From: Congregibacter brevis
GTDB taxonomy: Bacteria; Pseudomonadota; Gammaproteobacteria; Pseudomonadales; Halieaceae
Assembly: GCF_045689245.1 (NCBI RefSeq)
Contig: NZ_CP136865.1
Location: forward strand, 3,224,001 to 3,288,000
Direction: 5' to 3'
Length of the DNA stretch: 64,000 nt
The position numbers were made by a program, and so were the translations under genes. The first letter of the stretch is position 1. Each line of letters starts with the position of its first letter. The notes under the pieces are model-generated. The model saw only the letters and a list, made by a program, of their open reading frames with translations. It made no database searches and was not told the DNA's origin. Below are positions 17,770 through 27,061 of this stretch, piece by piece.

Positions 17770-18474
17770 TTACCAGCCCATCACTTCGCGAACTAACGGG
17801 ACTGTCAGAGGACGCTGCAGTTGCAACGAGGCTTGATCCAGTCGATCGAGAGCGTCCATGAGATCTGTCATCGCCCTAGCCTGGCGCGAGCATAAGTACA
17901 CAGCTACCGCCTCAGATAGCCTAAGCCCGCGACGCTCCGCGCGAAACTGTAAAACTCGCAGCTTTTCTTCATCCGAAGATGCCGCTACCGCCCAGGTAAC
18001 GCCCCCTGCAAGCCGCGAGCTGAGATCCGGAAGCTTTATCATATCCACTGCGGGACGCCGCGCCGCCACCCAAAGAGGGCAATTTGCCGCTCGAGTACGG
18101 TTGACCAGGTGAAACAGTGCTTCTTCCCATTCCGGCTGCCCGGCGACAAGTTCAAGGCTATCCAGCGCCAACACGGCTGCGGACTCCAGATCCTGAAAAA
18201 GCGCTTCTGGCGGCATGCCTTGCAAGTCGGCGAGGGGAAGATAAAACGCGCCTTCCGTCGCGTGACACAAGGCTTGTAAAAGATGACTTTTACCTTCGCC
18301 GGCGCTGCCGTGAATAAACTGCAGCGGCTCCGAGCAAGGATGAGCCATGCTGTCCAGCAGGGGCGCGAGAGACTCTCGAGCACAAAAATTCTCGAAGGTT
18401 GCCTCGTCCCGCAGCCCAATCTTTAGCGCAAGCTGTGGAGAACCATCTAAGGCGGCTATCGTCTCAGAGCCCAT
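17770..18474 (-). CDS. hda: DnaA regulatory inactivator Hda
   Basis: DnaA-like AAA+ protein that, bound to the beta clamp, stimulates DnaA-ATP hydrolysis after initiation. Near the N-terminus is a clamp-binding peptide, QLALKIG; the P-loop region is degenerate (HGSAGEGKSHLL), followed by a Walker-B-like AVLALDSLELV. Length 234 from ATG 18474 equals typical Hda. The frame continues upstream into the neighbouring permease gene, but this start lies only 11 bases inside its end and matches family N-termini. Cotranscribed downstream of the AI-2E-type permease gene, the usual gammaproteobacterial order. Confidence 0.88.
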   Translation of the reverse strand: MGSETIAALDGSPQLALKIGLRDEATFENFCARESLAPLLDSMAHPCSEPLQFIHGSAGEGKSHLLQALCHATEGAFYLPLADLQGMPPEALFQDLESAAVLALDSLELVAGQPEWEEALFHLVNRTRAANCPLWVAARRPAVDMIKLPDLSSRLAGGVTWAVAASSDEEKLRVLQFRAERRGLRLSEAVAVYLCSRQARAMTDLMDALDRLDQASLQLQRPLTVPLVREVMGW

Positions 18475-19591
18475 CGCTCGAACCATCGCCGCTATCATCA
18501 AGCCCTGAATAAATCGCGCTATTGCGATAGTGCACAAGCGCATGACTTGCAAACACTTTGATCACCGCGGCTACGGGTAAAGCCACAACGACCCCCACAA
18601 ATCCCGCGAGCTGCCCCCCGGCCATGAGCGCAAAAATCACCATCACAGGATGCAATCCAATCCGGTCGCCAACCAGCACCGGTGTAAGCACCATGCTTTC
18701 GATAAGCTGTCCAATTCCAAAAACTATCGCAACGTAAAACAAGGGCAGAGGCTCGTGAAACTGCAGCCATGCAGCTACCAAGGAAGCCGTGATTCCTACC
18801 ATGAACCCCAGATAAGGAACGATGCTTGCGAGGCCAGCTATAAGCCCAAGGAGAAGTGCAAGCTCCAAACCAACCACGTAGAGACCCCCAGCGTAGAGAG
18901 CGCCCAGCGCGCACATCACAATGAACTGACCGCGAAGAAAGGCACCGACAACTTCATCAGCTTCGCTGACCATTTGTAAAGTGCCGGCTTGCCAGGCTTT
19001 AGGCATCAGTCGCAAAACACGCTCTGCGATGTCGTCCCAATCCCGCATCAGATAAAAAGCGACGACGGGAACCAGAGCAATGTTTGCGAGGCCCAAAAGG
19101 AGTCCCAGACCGGAACCGGTAACACGAGAGATAGTGCTCGCGGTAACTTTACCCAGAGACTGCCAGTTTTCGAGCAATTGTGCCGACCAATCGATCTGTG
19201 GAAGGCTTGCGCCAGTGACCAGAGTCCGCGACTGGAGCCAGGGGATGGCTACATCCCTTAACCAGGCGTATACCAACGGAATCCGCCCCACCAAACCATC
19301 CAGTTGCTGAAGCAACACGGGCACGGCAAAAAACAAGGCCATCAACGAAAGGCTGGTGAAAAACAAGAACACCAAAATAACGCCGAAGGTTCGGCTCCCA
19401 CCCCTTTCTTCGACACGATCTACAAGAGGGTCGCCCAGGTAGCCGGTCAATGCTCCGAGGACAAAGGGCAACAAGATCGGTTGCAGGAGATAAAAGAGCA
19501 GTGCGATGACTGCAAAAACTGCGAACACGAGCGGCCAACGATTGACCGGTATCTCCGCCTTGGTGTCGAACTCAGTTGGATTATCGCTCAT
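18464..19591 (-). CDS. AI-2E family transporter (PerM-like)
   Basis: Polytopic inner-membrane protein with about eight hydrophobic segments, family UPF0118/AI-2E exporter. Diagnostic regions include LPFVLGALTGYLGDPLVD near residue 45 and IAGLASIVPYLGFMVGI near residue 260. ATG at 19591 overlaps the upstream DUF2066 stop as ATGA; an alternative ATG three codons earlier is at 19600. Position between DUF2066 and hda is conserved in gammaproteobacteria. Substrate unknown; the AI-2 name comes from one characterised relative only. Confidence 0.85.
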   Translation of the reverse strand: MSDNPTEFDTKAEIPVNRWPLVFAVFAVIALLFYLLQPILLPFVLGALTGYLGDPLVDRVEERGGSRTFGVILVFLFFTSLSLMALFFAVPVLLQQLDGLVGRIPLVYAWLRDVAIPWLQSRTLVTGASLPQIDWSAQLLENWQSLGKVTASTISRVTGSGLGLLLGLANIALVPVVAFYLMRDWDDIAERVLRLMPKAWQAGTLQMVSEADEVVGAFLRGQFIVMCALGALYAGGLYVVGLELALLLGLIAGLASIVPYLGFMVGITASLVAAWLQFHEPLPLFYVAIVFGIGQLIESMVLTPVLVGDRIGLHPVMVIFALMAGGQLAGFVGVVVALPVAAVIKVFASHALVHYRNSAIYSGLDDSGDGSSDGL

Positions 19592-20646
19592 GGTATCCAT
19601 TCATAGGACAAGCCGTCCTGTCCGGGCTCCCGCGGAAGCGGAACAAATCGGCCATCCAACTCAATGATTCTCGCCAGCTGCTGTAAACCGGTCTCTGCTT
19701 CTACCCGCATGCTCACTTGATCTCCGATAAGACTCTCAGGTACCACAGAGCGCACTGCCTCAAGCGACCCAAGTGCTTCCTGCAAAGCCCGGTAGTCCTC
19801 ATAAGCTCGGATGCCACGGAGCACGATCTGATAGCGCTCGTCGCTTTCGGCACTGAGTGTCACGCCATACTGTTCAGCCAGGGTCGCCGCGACCAGTTCT
19901 GCTCCCGCATTGGTGAAGCTCTGGAGGCTGTCGGCGGTGCTAGAGCGGCTCCGCCAACGACCATTGTCCAAATATCGCCAGTCCCCTACCCAACTGCCAT
20001 CGGACAATCGTGCCACCCGCCCCGCCAACAACTCCGCACCGCGATAGCGACCCGAGGCATCAATTAGCGCTGAGGAAGATTGCCGCCAGGCCTCTCCAGG
20101 GGATATCGCAGCCGTATCCGAAAGGTCGTAGAGGGGCGTTTGCAGGGGAACGCCACGGCGCTGAAAACTATCCCTAAGCATCGCGTCGGCCTCAGGCGCC
20201 GCTTCCATCGAAGCAAATCGACGCCCACCGCCATCACTGATGACGAGCCACGCGAGCACCAAAGGTCTATTTGCGGTCCAGAGGCGCAGATCTGCATCAC
20301 CCAGGAGCTTTTGCACCGCCTGCTCGTCGTATTCAAGGCGGAGTGACAAATCGCCTTGGGCACTCTCTTCATAGCTGTAGCCCAGGAGGTAGCCTTGAGC
20401 ATCGTCAAGGGCTTTCAGGACCTCAGGCCGTTCGATTGCTTCAGGGTTCCCCGAAGCTTTTATCACCACTTCCGCAAGGCCCGCTTTGCGCGCCGCCGAC
20501 AGCGCAATTGCGTCTCTTCCCTCGACGAGGATTCGCGCTCCGTAGATATCATCCACTAACTCAGCCTGCGCAGACGCGATCCACAGCAGGCTGATGCAGA
20601 CAAAGAGAGCACTCGGCAAAGAACGTTGAGAGGGAAATCGTGACAT
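19588..20646 (-). CDS. DUF2066 domain protein (exported)
   Basis: 352-residue protein with an N-terminal signal peptide (residues about 10-28, LPSALFVCISLLWIASAQAE, cleavage probably after AQA). The body matches the DUF2066 family, found in gammaproteobacteria divergent from purM and upstream of perM-hda, as here. Periplasmic, function unknown. Its promoter lies in the 116-base gap shared with purM. Confidence 0.78.
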   Translation of the reverse strand: MSRFPSQRSLPSALFVCISLLWIASAQAELVDDIYGARILVEGRDAIALSAARKAGLAEVVIKASGNPEAIERPEVLKALDDAQGYLLGYSYEESAQGDLSLRLEYDEQAVQKLLGDADLRLWTANRPLVLAWLVISDGGGRRFASMEAAPEADAMLRDSFQRRGVPLQTPLYDLSDTAAISPGEAWRQSSSALIDASGRYRGAELLAGRVARLSDGSWVGDWRYLDNGRWRSRSSTADSLQSFTNAGAELVAATLAEQYGVTLSAESDERYQIVLRGIRAYEDYRALQEALGSLEAVRSVVPESLIGDQVSMRVEAETGLQQLARIIELDGRFVPLPREPGQDGLSYEWIP

Positions 20647-20762
20647 AACGCCATTGTAGCAGCGCGCGCGGCGTCTTTTGCAGTGGCATTAACAGCTCTC
20701 GCTCTTTACTGACGGGCCCGGGGCGCTACACTGCGCGCTCGTCTTTAGCCCGGCCATCAGTC

Positions 20763-21809
20763 ATGTCAGAAAATGAACACAATACGCCTCTCACTTACCG
20801 CGATGCGGGAGTGGATATTGATAAGGGCAACGCGCTCGTAGGGCGAATCCGCGATGCCGTCGACCGCACTCGACGACCCGAAGTCATGGGCGGATTAGGA
20901 GGTTTTGGAGCGCTGTGCGCACTGCCCGCGGGGTATCGGGAGCCACTTTTAGTCTCAGGGACAGATGGCGTGGGCACCAAATTACGTTTGGCCATAGAAC
21001 TCAATCGACATCAACATATTGGCATCGATCTCGTCGCCATGTGTGCCAACGACATCGCCGTGAGCGGTGCTGAACCCCTGTTCTTCCTCGACTACTACGC
21101 CACTGGCAAACTCGACCTCGATGTCGCCACTGATGTGGTACGCGGTATCGCCAAAGGCTGTGAGCTGTCTGGCTGTGCTTTAGTCGGAGGTGAAACCGCT
21201 GAAATGCCAGGCATGTACAGTGAAGGCGATTACGATCTTGCAGGCTTTTGTGTCGGTGTTGTAGAGCGGGACCAAGTGATCGACGGCAGTGCAGTGGCCG
21301 CGGGAGATGCCTTAGTGGCCATCGCGAGTAGCGGGCCTCACGCGAATGGCTATTCGCTGATTCGCAGCGTACTGAAACGAAGTCAAGCCGACCTTGATCA
21401 GCCCCTCGAAGAGGGCGGCAAAACGCTGGGAGAGCTTTTACTGGAGCCCACGACGCTGTATTGCAAAGCCCTGCTGGCGCTTCGCGAAACCGTCGATATG
21501 CACGCGATGGCTCACATTACGGGAGGCGGCCTCCTCGAAAACCTTCCCCGGGTGCTTCCGGACAACACAACGGCACAAATCGACGCGGCAAGCTGGGAGT
21601 GGCCTACGGTATTCACGTGGCTGCAGAAAGCAGGGAACATCGAGCGTACTGAAATGTTTCGGACCTTCAACTGCGGCGTCGGCATGGTGGTATGTCTTCC
21701 CAAGGACCAAGTCGAATCTGCTATTGAGACGCTCGCCAGCCACAACCTGGCAGCCTGGCAGATCGGTGACATCGTTGCGGGAGCCGAAGGCATTACCTTC
21801 AGCGCATGA
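20763..21809 (+). CDS. purM: Phosphoribosylformylglycinamidine cyclo-ligase
   Basis: AIR synthetase, fifth step of purine synthesis: FGAM plus ATP gives AIR. Family sequences are present: the N-terminal TYRDAGVDIDKGNALV, the ATP-binding VSGTDGVGTKLRLA near residue 65, and GGETAEMPGMY near residue 142. Length 348 matches E. coli PurM (345). Its end overlaps purN by four bases, indicating an operon. Confidence 0.96.
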   Translation: MSENEHNTPLTYRDAGVDIDKGNALVGRIRDAVDRTRRPEVMGGLGGFGALCALPAGYREPLLVSGTDGVGTKLRLAIELNRHQHIGIDLVAMCANDIAVSGAEPLFFLDYYATGKLDLDVATDVVRGIAKGCELSGCALVGGETAEMPGMYSEGDYDLAGFCVGVVERDQVIDGSAVAAGDALVAIASSGPHANGYSLIRSVLKRSQADLDQPLEEGGKTLGELLLEPTTLYCKALLALRETVDMHAMAHITGGGLLENLPRVLPDNTTAQIDAASWEWPTVFTWLQKAGNIERTEMFRTFNCGVGMVVCLPKDQVESAIETLASHNLAAWQIGDIVAGAEGITFSA

Positions 21810-22480
21810 GTAGTTCCAGACGCATAGCGATACTGGCGTCTGGCGCGGGCTCGAACATGGTTGCTATCGCTCAGGCTTGCGAACAGGCAGTGATTCCAGC
21901 ATCTATCGGCCTGATCATCAGTAACGTGCCCGATGCAGGGGTTCTTGTGCGAGCAAAAAACCTGCATCTACACCACTGCTGTATCGATCATCGCCAGTTT
22001 GATAACCGGGAAGCCTTCGAGAGAGCGATGCTCCTAAAGTTACGCGAAGCGTCCATCGACTTGGTCGTACTGGCGGGGTTTATGCGAATCCTTACCGATT
22101 GTTTTATTCGGGAATATTACGGCTCGCTATTGAACATTCACCCCTCTCTGTTGCCTAAATACCCAGGGCTGAACACACATCAGCGCGCACTAGACGCTGG
22201 TGACAGGGAAGCAGGCGCCACTGTGCACTATGTGATTCCGGAATTAGATGCAGGCCCCACTATTGTACAGGGGAAGGTACCGATCCTCCCGGGAGATGAC
22301 GCCGATAGCCTCGCAGCGCGCGTACAGGTGCAGGAACATGTGATCTACCCTCAAGCTGTACGCTGGTGTTTAGAAAAGAAGGTAGAGCTCCGCGACGGAG
22401 AGGTCTGGAAAAATCCGTTGTTCATGGACGACGGGGAGATGAACAACGGGGCACTCAGGAACGACAGGACAGGCGCATGA
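21806..22480 (+). CDS. purN: Phosphoribosylglycinamide formyltransferase
   Basis: Transfers formyl from 10-formyl-THF to GAR in purine synthesis. The N-terminal ILASGAGSNMVAIA binds the ribonucleotide phosphate; LAGFMRIL then NIHPSLLPKYPG (catalytic Asn and His) appear near residues 90-120, and the Asp in HYVIPELDAGPTIVQ follows. Length 224 compares with 212 in E. coli. Overlaps purM at its start and the DUF3108 gene at its end, each by four bases. Confidence 0.95.
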   Translation: MSSSRRIAILASGAGSNMVAIAQACEQAVIPASIGLIISNVPDAGVLVRAKNLHLHHCCIDHRQFDNREAFERAMLLKLREASIDLVVLAGFMRILTDCFIREYYGSLLNIHPSLLPKYPGLNTHQRALDAGDREAGATVHYVIPELDAGPTIVQGKVPILPGDDADSLAARVQVQEHVIYPQAVRWCLEKKVELRDGEVWKNPLFMDDGEMNNGALRNDRTGA

Positions 22481-23301
22481 CAATTATGGATAGGGAATCA
22501 GGAAGTATGGCGGACCAAAACGCCTTGTCGCCCGCAGCGCACTGTGGGGGGTTCGCCAAAAGAGCCGCCTTCGCGTTAGGACTTGCACTGAGCTTCAGTG
22601 TTAGCAGTGCCACAGCCCAGGAAGCTGCCGCTGAGACCCAAAGTCATCGCACACTCACGCCCTACGACGCTGTTTATAAAACGTCCACGTCAGGTCTCAG
22701 TATCAAACTTCGTCGCAGCTTGTCCATGGACGACAACGGTGACTGCCGCTTAACCAGTGAGGGCAAGCTGTTGGTCGCCGGCATCAGTGAAGTCAGTGTG
22801 TTCACACTGGACGAAGACCAAATTCAGCCACGCTCCTACGTCTATCAACTCAGTGGTCCCGTAAGCCGCCGCCGCGAAGTGCACTTCGACGAGGGCTCCA
22901 GCGTGATACGAAGCTTGTACAAGAAAGAGTGGTATGAGTTACCAAAGACGGGAGAAACTCTGGATCGCATGAGCCAGCAGGAGCAATTGCGCTTGTCCCT
23001 GCTTAACGATCCTACACCTCGGGAAGATATTCTTTTTCACGTCGCTGATGGACGCAAGGTCAAAGAGTATCGCCTTACCTATCAGGGCGAGGAGCGACTG
23101 GAGACCCCCATGGGATGGGTAAACACCCTACATTTTGAACGTGATCACGACGATCCCGAGCGACAGTCCGGCGTGTGGATCGCACCAGAATGGGATTACC
23201 TGATGGTGCGCACGGTGCATATCGATAACGGTAAAACCACCGTCGCTAACCTCATTAGCGCAAACCTCTCAGGCACGGCGGTCACGGGCTCCAGCAGCTA
23301 A
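22477..23301 (+). CDS. DUF3108 domain protein (exported)
   Basis: 274-residue protein with an N-terminal segment (residues about 26-48, AAFALGLALSFSVSSATAQE) that reads as a signal peptide, after a long hydrophilic lead; the DUF3108 domain follows (LTPYDAVYKTSTSGLSIKL). Families of this type sit after purN in many gammaproteobacteria; function unknown, periplasmic. The start ATG 22477 overlaps the purN stop (ATGA); a later ATG at 22507 would shorten the lead. Confidence 0.78.
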   Translation: MTIMDRESGSMADQNALSPAAHCGGFAKRAAFALGLALSFSVSSATAQEAAAETQSHRTLTPYDAVYKTSTSGLSIKLRRSLSMDDNGDCRLTSEGKLLVAGISEVSVFTLDEDQIQPRSYVYQLSGPVSRRREVHFDEGSSVIRSLYKKEWYELPKTGETLDRMSQQEQLRLSLLNDPTPREDILFHVADGRKVKEYRLTYQGEERLETPMGWVNTLHFERDHDDPERQSGVWIAPEWDYLMVRTVHIDNGKTTVANLISANLSGTAVTGSSS

Positions 23302-23871
23302 TCAGGCCCTAGGAAGGGTGACGCCTGTTTGCCCCTGATACTTGCCGCCGCGATCTTTATAGCTGACCTCACAGACTTCGTCTGACTCAAAAAACAGCAT
23401 TTGGGCAACGCCCTCATTCGCATAAATTTTCGCTGGCAAAGTCGTTGTATTGGAAAATTCGAGGGTGACATGCCCTTCCCACTCGGGCTCCAGGGGCGTT
23501 ACATTCACGATGATGCCACAGCGGGCATAGGTCGACTTTCCAAGGCAGATAGTCAGCACATTTCTGGGAATACGGAAGTACTCCACCGTGCGTGCCAAGG
23601 CAAAGGAGTTAGGGGGAATGACACAAACGTCGCTACTAATGTTCACAAAGCTGTCATCGTCGAAGGCTTTGGGATCAACAGTGGCGGAATTAATGTTGGT
23701 AAACACGCGAAATTCGTCGGCGCAGCGCACATCGTAACCATAACTCGACGTGCCATAGGAAATCACTTTTCCACGATCACCATCATTGCGCACCTGCCCA
23801 GCCTCAAAAGGCTCGATCATGCCGTGCTCCGTCGCCATGCGGCGAATCCACTTGTCCGATTTAATACTCAT
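23302..23871 (-). CDS. dcd: dCTP deaminase
   Basis: Converts dCTP to dUTP for thymidylate synthesis. Motifs include YGTSSYGYDVR near the N-terminus, and the active-site block KSTYARCGIIVNVTPLEPEW (residues about 111-130) with the catalytic Glu in VTLEFSNTT. Length 189 is near E. coli Dcd (193). Its stop is immediately adjacent to that of the DUF3108 gene, so the two convergent genes have no spacer. Lies downstream of apbC by 11 bases. Confidence 0.94.
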   Translation of the reverse strand: MSIKSDKWIRRMATEHGMIEPFEAGQVRNDGDRGKVISYGTSSYGYDVRCADEFRVFTNINSATVDPKAFDDDSFVNISSDVCVIPPNSFALARTVEYFRIPRNVLTICLGKSTYARCGIIVNVTPLEPEWEGHVTLEFSNTTTLPAKIYANEGVAQMLFFESDEVCEVSYKDRGGKYQGQTGVTLPRA

Positions 23872-23882
23872 AAGCTGTTCCG

Positions 23883-24692
23883 TCAGTCGTCGCTGATACT
23901 AATGGTGGGAAAATCTTCTGAAGGTTCACTACCCTCCAGGGCATGCTGTAGCGCTAAAGCCGCCCCTGCGAAGGCCTTTGCGGCTTCGCTCGTCGGCTCG
24001 GATAGGACAACAGGTGTCCCAGCGTCGGTATTCTCACGGATAACACGATCCAGGGGTAAGCTCGCGAGGAGCTCCACACCGTACTCTTCTGAAATACGTT
24101 GACCGCCATCCGCGCCAAAAATTGACTCGCTATGACCACACTGACTGCATGTGTGCATGGACATGTTCTCAATGACGCCAAGCACCGGAACACTGACCTT
24201 ACGAAACATTTCGATGCCCTTGCGAGCATCGAGCAACGCGATGTCCTGAGGTGTCGTCACGATCACGGCGCCCGAAAGCGCCGCTTTTTGCGATAGCGTC
24301 AGTTGGATATCTCCTGTGCCCGGGGGCATATCAATAAGCAAATAGTCCAGCTCACCCCAATTCGTTTGTTCGAGCATCTGTATCAACGCGCCACCTGCCA
24401 TAGGTCCGCGCCACACCATCGGCGTGCGTTCGCTGGCAAGGTAAGCCATAGACATGCTCTGAAGACCGTGGGCCGAAATAGGGGTCAGCGTTTTTCCATC
24501 GCTACTGTCTGGGCGGGTGCCATCCGCCACGCCAAGCATTAGCGCAATGCTCGGACCATAGATATCGGCATCTAGTAGCCCCACTCTCGCACCGTTGGCG
24601 CGCAAGGCTAAAGCCAGATTCACCGCGGTGGTGGATTTCCCAACCCCCCCTTTGCCGGAGGCGATCGCGATAATGTGTTTGACTGCTTGCAT
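23883..24692 (-). CDS. apbC: ApbC/Mrp-type Fe-S cluster carrier ATPase, short form
   Basis: P-loop NTPase that carries or inserts iron-sulfur clusters. The deviant Walker A is IASGKGGVGKSTTAVNLA at residues about 8-25; the cluster Cys pair is in NMSMHTCSQCGHSE near residue 180. At 269 residues it lacks the N-terminal MIP18/DUF59 domain (about 100 residues) seen in E. coli ApbC (369); the upstream 130 bases hold no frame for it. Divergent from metG and upstream of dcd, an arrangement common in gammaproteobacteria. Confidence 0.9.
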   Translation of the reverse strand: MQAVKHIIAIASGKGGVGKSTTAVNLALALRANGARVGLLDADIYGPSIALMLGVADGTRPDSSDGKTLTPISAHGLQSMSMAYLASERTPMVWRGPMAGGALIQMLEQTNWGELDYLLIDMPPGTGDIQLTLSQKAALSGAVIVTTPQDIALLDARKGIEMFRKVSVPVLGVIENMSMHTCSQCGHSESIFGADGGQRISEEYGVELLASLPLDRVIRENTDAGTPVVLSEPTSEAAKAFAGAALALQHALEGSEPSEDFPTISISDD

Positions 24693-24824
24693 CGCAGAAA
24701 CGTTGTCCTGAAATCAGAAAGGCGCCAAGTATAGGTACTGCCCTCGGCGCACTCAATCAATGCAGGTGAAATCGACGGGGCCAATCGCTATGATAGCGCG
24801 CCTTTTCTCGCAGATAGTTTCGCA

Positions 24825-26870
24825 ATGAATTCAACACAACGGCGCATACTAGTCACCAGCGCCCTACCCTATGCCAACGGCCCTTTGCATCTGGGGCATA
24901 TACTTGAGCAGGTACAAACTGACATTTGGGTGCGCTTCCAGCGATCTCGTGGCCACGAGTGTCACTACGTGTGCGCCGATGACGCCCACGGCACGGCGAT
25001 CATGCTCAGTGCAGAACGTCAGGGCATCACCGCGGAAGAGCAGATCGGAGCGATTCACAAGGACCATCTGTCCGCCTCCAAAGCCTTTGCGATCAGCTTC
25101 GACAACTTTTATAGCACCCACTCCGATGAAACTCGCAAATGGTCAGAAACGATCTATTCGCGACTCCAGGCCGCAGGTGCTATCAGCGAGCGCGAAATCA
25201 CTCAGGCATACGATCCCGAAAAAGGGCTTTTCCTGGCCGATCGGTTCATTAAAGGAACCTGTCCAAAGTGCAAGACACCGGACCAATACGGTGACAATTG
25301 TGAGTCCTGTGGTGCAACCTACTCGCCTACAGAACTTATCGATCCCGTGTCGGCGTTGTCAGGTGCAACACCCGTAGAACGAGAATCCCGGCATTTTTTC
25401 TTTAAATTGCCGATGTTCACGGAAATGCTCCAGGAATGGATTGCCTCGGGCACCCTTCAAGATGCAGTAGCAAACAAACTCCGTGAGTGGACCGACGGCG
25501 AACTTCAGGAATGGGACATCAGCAGGGATGCGCCCTACTTCGGCTTCCGAATTCCCGGCGAAACCGACAAGTACTTTTACGTTTGGCTGGATGCTCCCGT
25601 AGGCTACATGGGCAGTTTCCAGAACTACTGCGAACGCACTGGCGTTGCTTTTGATGACTATTGGCAGCAAGGGGGCGGAACGGAGCTTTACCACTTCGTG
25701 GGCAAAGACATCATTAACTTCCACGGGCTGTTCTGGCCGGCCATGCTACACGCGGCCGAGTTGAGAACGCCTACCGGCGTATTCGTTCACGGTTTCCTCA
25801 CAGTGGACGGCACCAAGATGTCCAAAAGCCGAGGCACGTTCATCAATGCCAATCACTATCTAGAGCATCTGGATGCCGAGTACCTGCGCTACTACTTTGC
25901 AGCAAAACTTAGTGCGGGCGTCGACGATATTGATCTGAACCTAGAAGACTTCGTACAACGCGTCAATTCAGACGTAGTGGGTAAGGTCGTGAACATCGCG
26001 AGCCGCTGCGCTGGCTTCCTGCGAAAAAACTTCGACAACCGCATGTCCGATCATTGCAGCGAACCTGAGCTGCTGGCGACCTTTGCCGAAGCTGGTGATG
26101 GAATCGCTAAAGCCTATGAGGATCGAGAGTTCAGCAAAGCCATTCGGTTGATCATGGAGCTGGCGGATCGAGCAAATCAGTACATCGATCAACACAAGCC
26201 CTGGGTCATGGCCAAGGAGCCAGACCAAGCGGCCGACGTGCAGCTCGTTTGCTCGACTGGCATCAACTGTTTTCGTCACTTGATGATCTACCTTCAGCCG
26301 GTGCTGCCGTTAATGGCAGAACGGGCAGCGAACTATCTGCGCTGTAGTCTTGAGTGGAGCCAGGTGGGTGACCTGCTAGTAGACCATGAGCTGGCGACCT
26401 TCGAACCGCTTATGCAGCGTGTCGATCCAAAGCTGGTGACAAAAATGGTAGAGAGCAACCGTGAGGATGTTCCCGTTGAAAAGGCCAATACAAAGAGTAC
26501 AGCGCCAAAGCCTAAGGACAAACACGGATCGTCGGATGCAGAGCATCTGGATATCCGCGACTTCCAGAAAGTTGATTTACGCATAGCGCGCATCGAGTCA
26601 GCAGCCGCGGTTGCAGGTGCCGACAAACTTCTGGCTCTGCAACTGGATCTGGGAGACATGGGCAAACGGCAGGTATTTTCCGGAATCAAAGCCGCTTACG
26701 ACCCGGCGACACTGGTAGGCCGTCTGACGGTCGTTGTGGCGAACCTGGCTCCGCGAAAAATGCGCTTTGGGGTCTCAGAGGGCATGGTACTGGCCGCAGG
26801 CGAGGGTGATAGCGAGATTTATCTGCTGTCGCCAGATAGCGGTGCGACACCCGGGATGCGGATAACCTAG
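24825..26870 (+). CDS. metG: Methionyl-tRNA synthetase
   Basis: Class I aminoacyl-tRNA synthetase, 681 residues like E. coli MetG (677). The HIGH-type motif is PYANGPLHLGHIL near residue 17; zinc-knuckle cysteines lie in CPKCKTPDQYGDNCESCGA (residues about 147-165); the KMSKS loop is GTKMSKSRG near residue 331; the C-terminal dimerising tRNA-binding domain starts near residue 578 with IRDFQKVDLRIARIESA. A linker rich in Lys/Pro joins it. Divergent from apbC. Confidence 0.96.
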   Translation: MNSTQRRILVTSALPYANGPLHLGHILEQVQTDIWVRFQRSRGHECHYVCADDAHGTAIMLSAERQGITAEEQIGAIHKDHLSASKAFAISFDNFYSTHSDETRKWSETIYSRLQAAGAISEREITQAYDPEKGLFLADRFIKGTCPKCKTPDQYGDNCESCGATYSPTELIDPVSALSGATPVERESRHFFFKLPMFTEMLQEWIASGTLQDAVANKLREWTDGELQEWDISRDAPYFGFRIPGETDKYFYVWLDAPVGYMGSFQNYCERTGVAFDDYWQQGGGTELYHFVGKDIINFHGLFWPAMLHAAELRTPTGVFVHGFLTVDGTKMSKSRGTFINANHYLEHLDAEYLRYYFAAKLSAGVDDIDLNLEDFVQRVNSDVVGKVVNIASRCAGFLRKNFDNRMSDHCSEPELLATFAEAGDGIAKAYEDREFSKAIRLIMELADRANQYIDQHKPWVMAKEPDQAADVQLVCSTGINCFRHLMIYLQPVLPLMAERAANYLRCSLEWSQVGDLLVDHELATFEPLMQRVDPKLVTKMVESNREDVPVEKANTKSTAPKPKDKHGSSDAEHLDIRDFQKVDLRIARIESAAAVAGADKLLALQLDLGDMGKRQVFSGIKAAYDPATLVGRLTVVVANLAPRKMRFGVSEGMVLAAGEGDSEIYLLSPDSGATPGMRIT

Positions 26871-26960
26871 GGGCGAGAGCTCTGGCGTGTAAATTACCCA
26901 ACGCATTGTTTATTAAGGAAACTCTGCCTACCATGGCGATGTTGAGTCTCTCTTGAGTTG

Positions 26961-27005
26961 CGTAGGTTTGAGTAGCGTAGGTTTGGACTGCCTAGGTTTA
27001 TGTAA
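26961..27005. repeat. Three imperfect 15-bp tandem repeats upstream of rsxA
   Basis: Three head-to-tail units of 15 bases (cgtaggtttgagtag, cgtaggtttggactg, cctaggtttatgtaa) lie in the metG-rsxA gap, starting 101 bases before the rsxA ATG. They share the core YGTAGGTTT/CTAGGTTT. They could be a regulator's direct-repeat binding site for the rsx operon or slippage debris; nothing else in the gap suggests a gene. Confidence 0.6.
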
Positions 27006-27061
27006 CGCTTGCGGGTCTCGTGAGTTTCTATTTTGCATTCTTGAATGCTTTAGGTGAGGAA

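Noticed and set aside
26961..27005. CRISPR-like repeat array
   Set aside because: Units are 15 bases with no spacers between them; not a CRISPR. No other array, tRNA, rRNA or insertion sequence was seen in the window.
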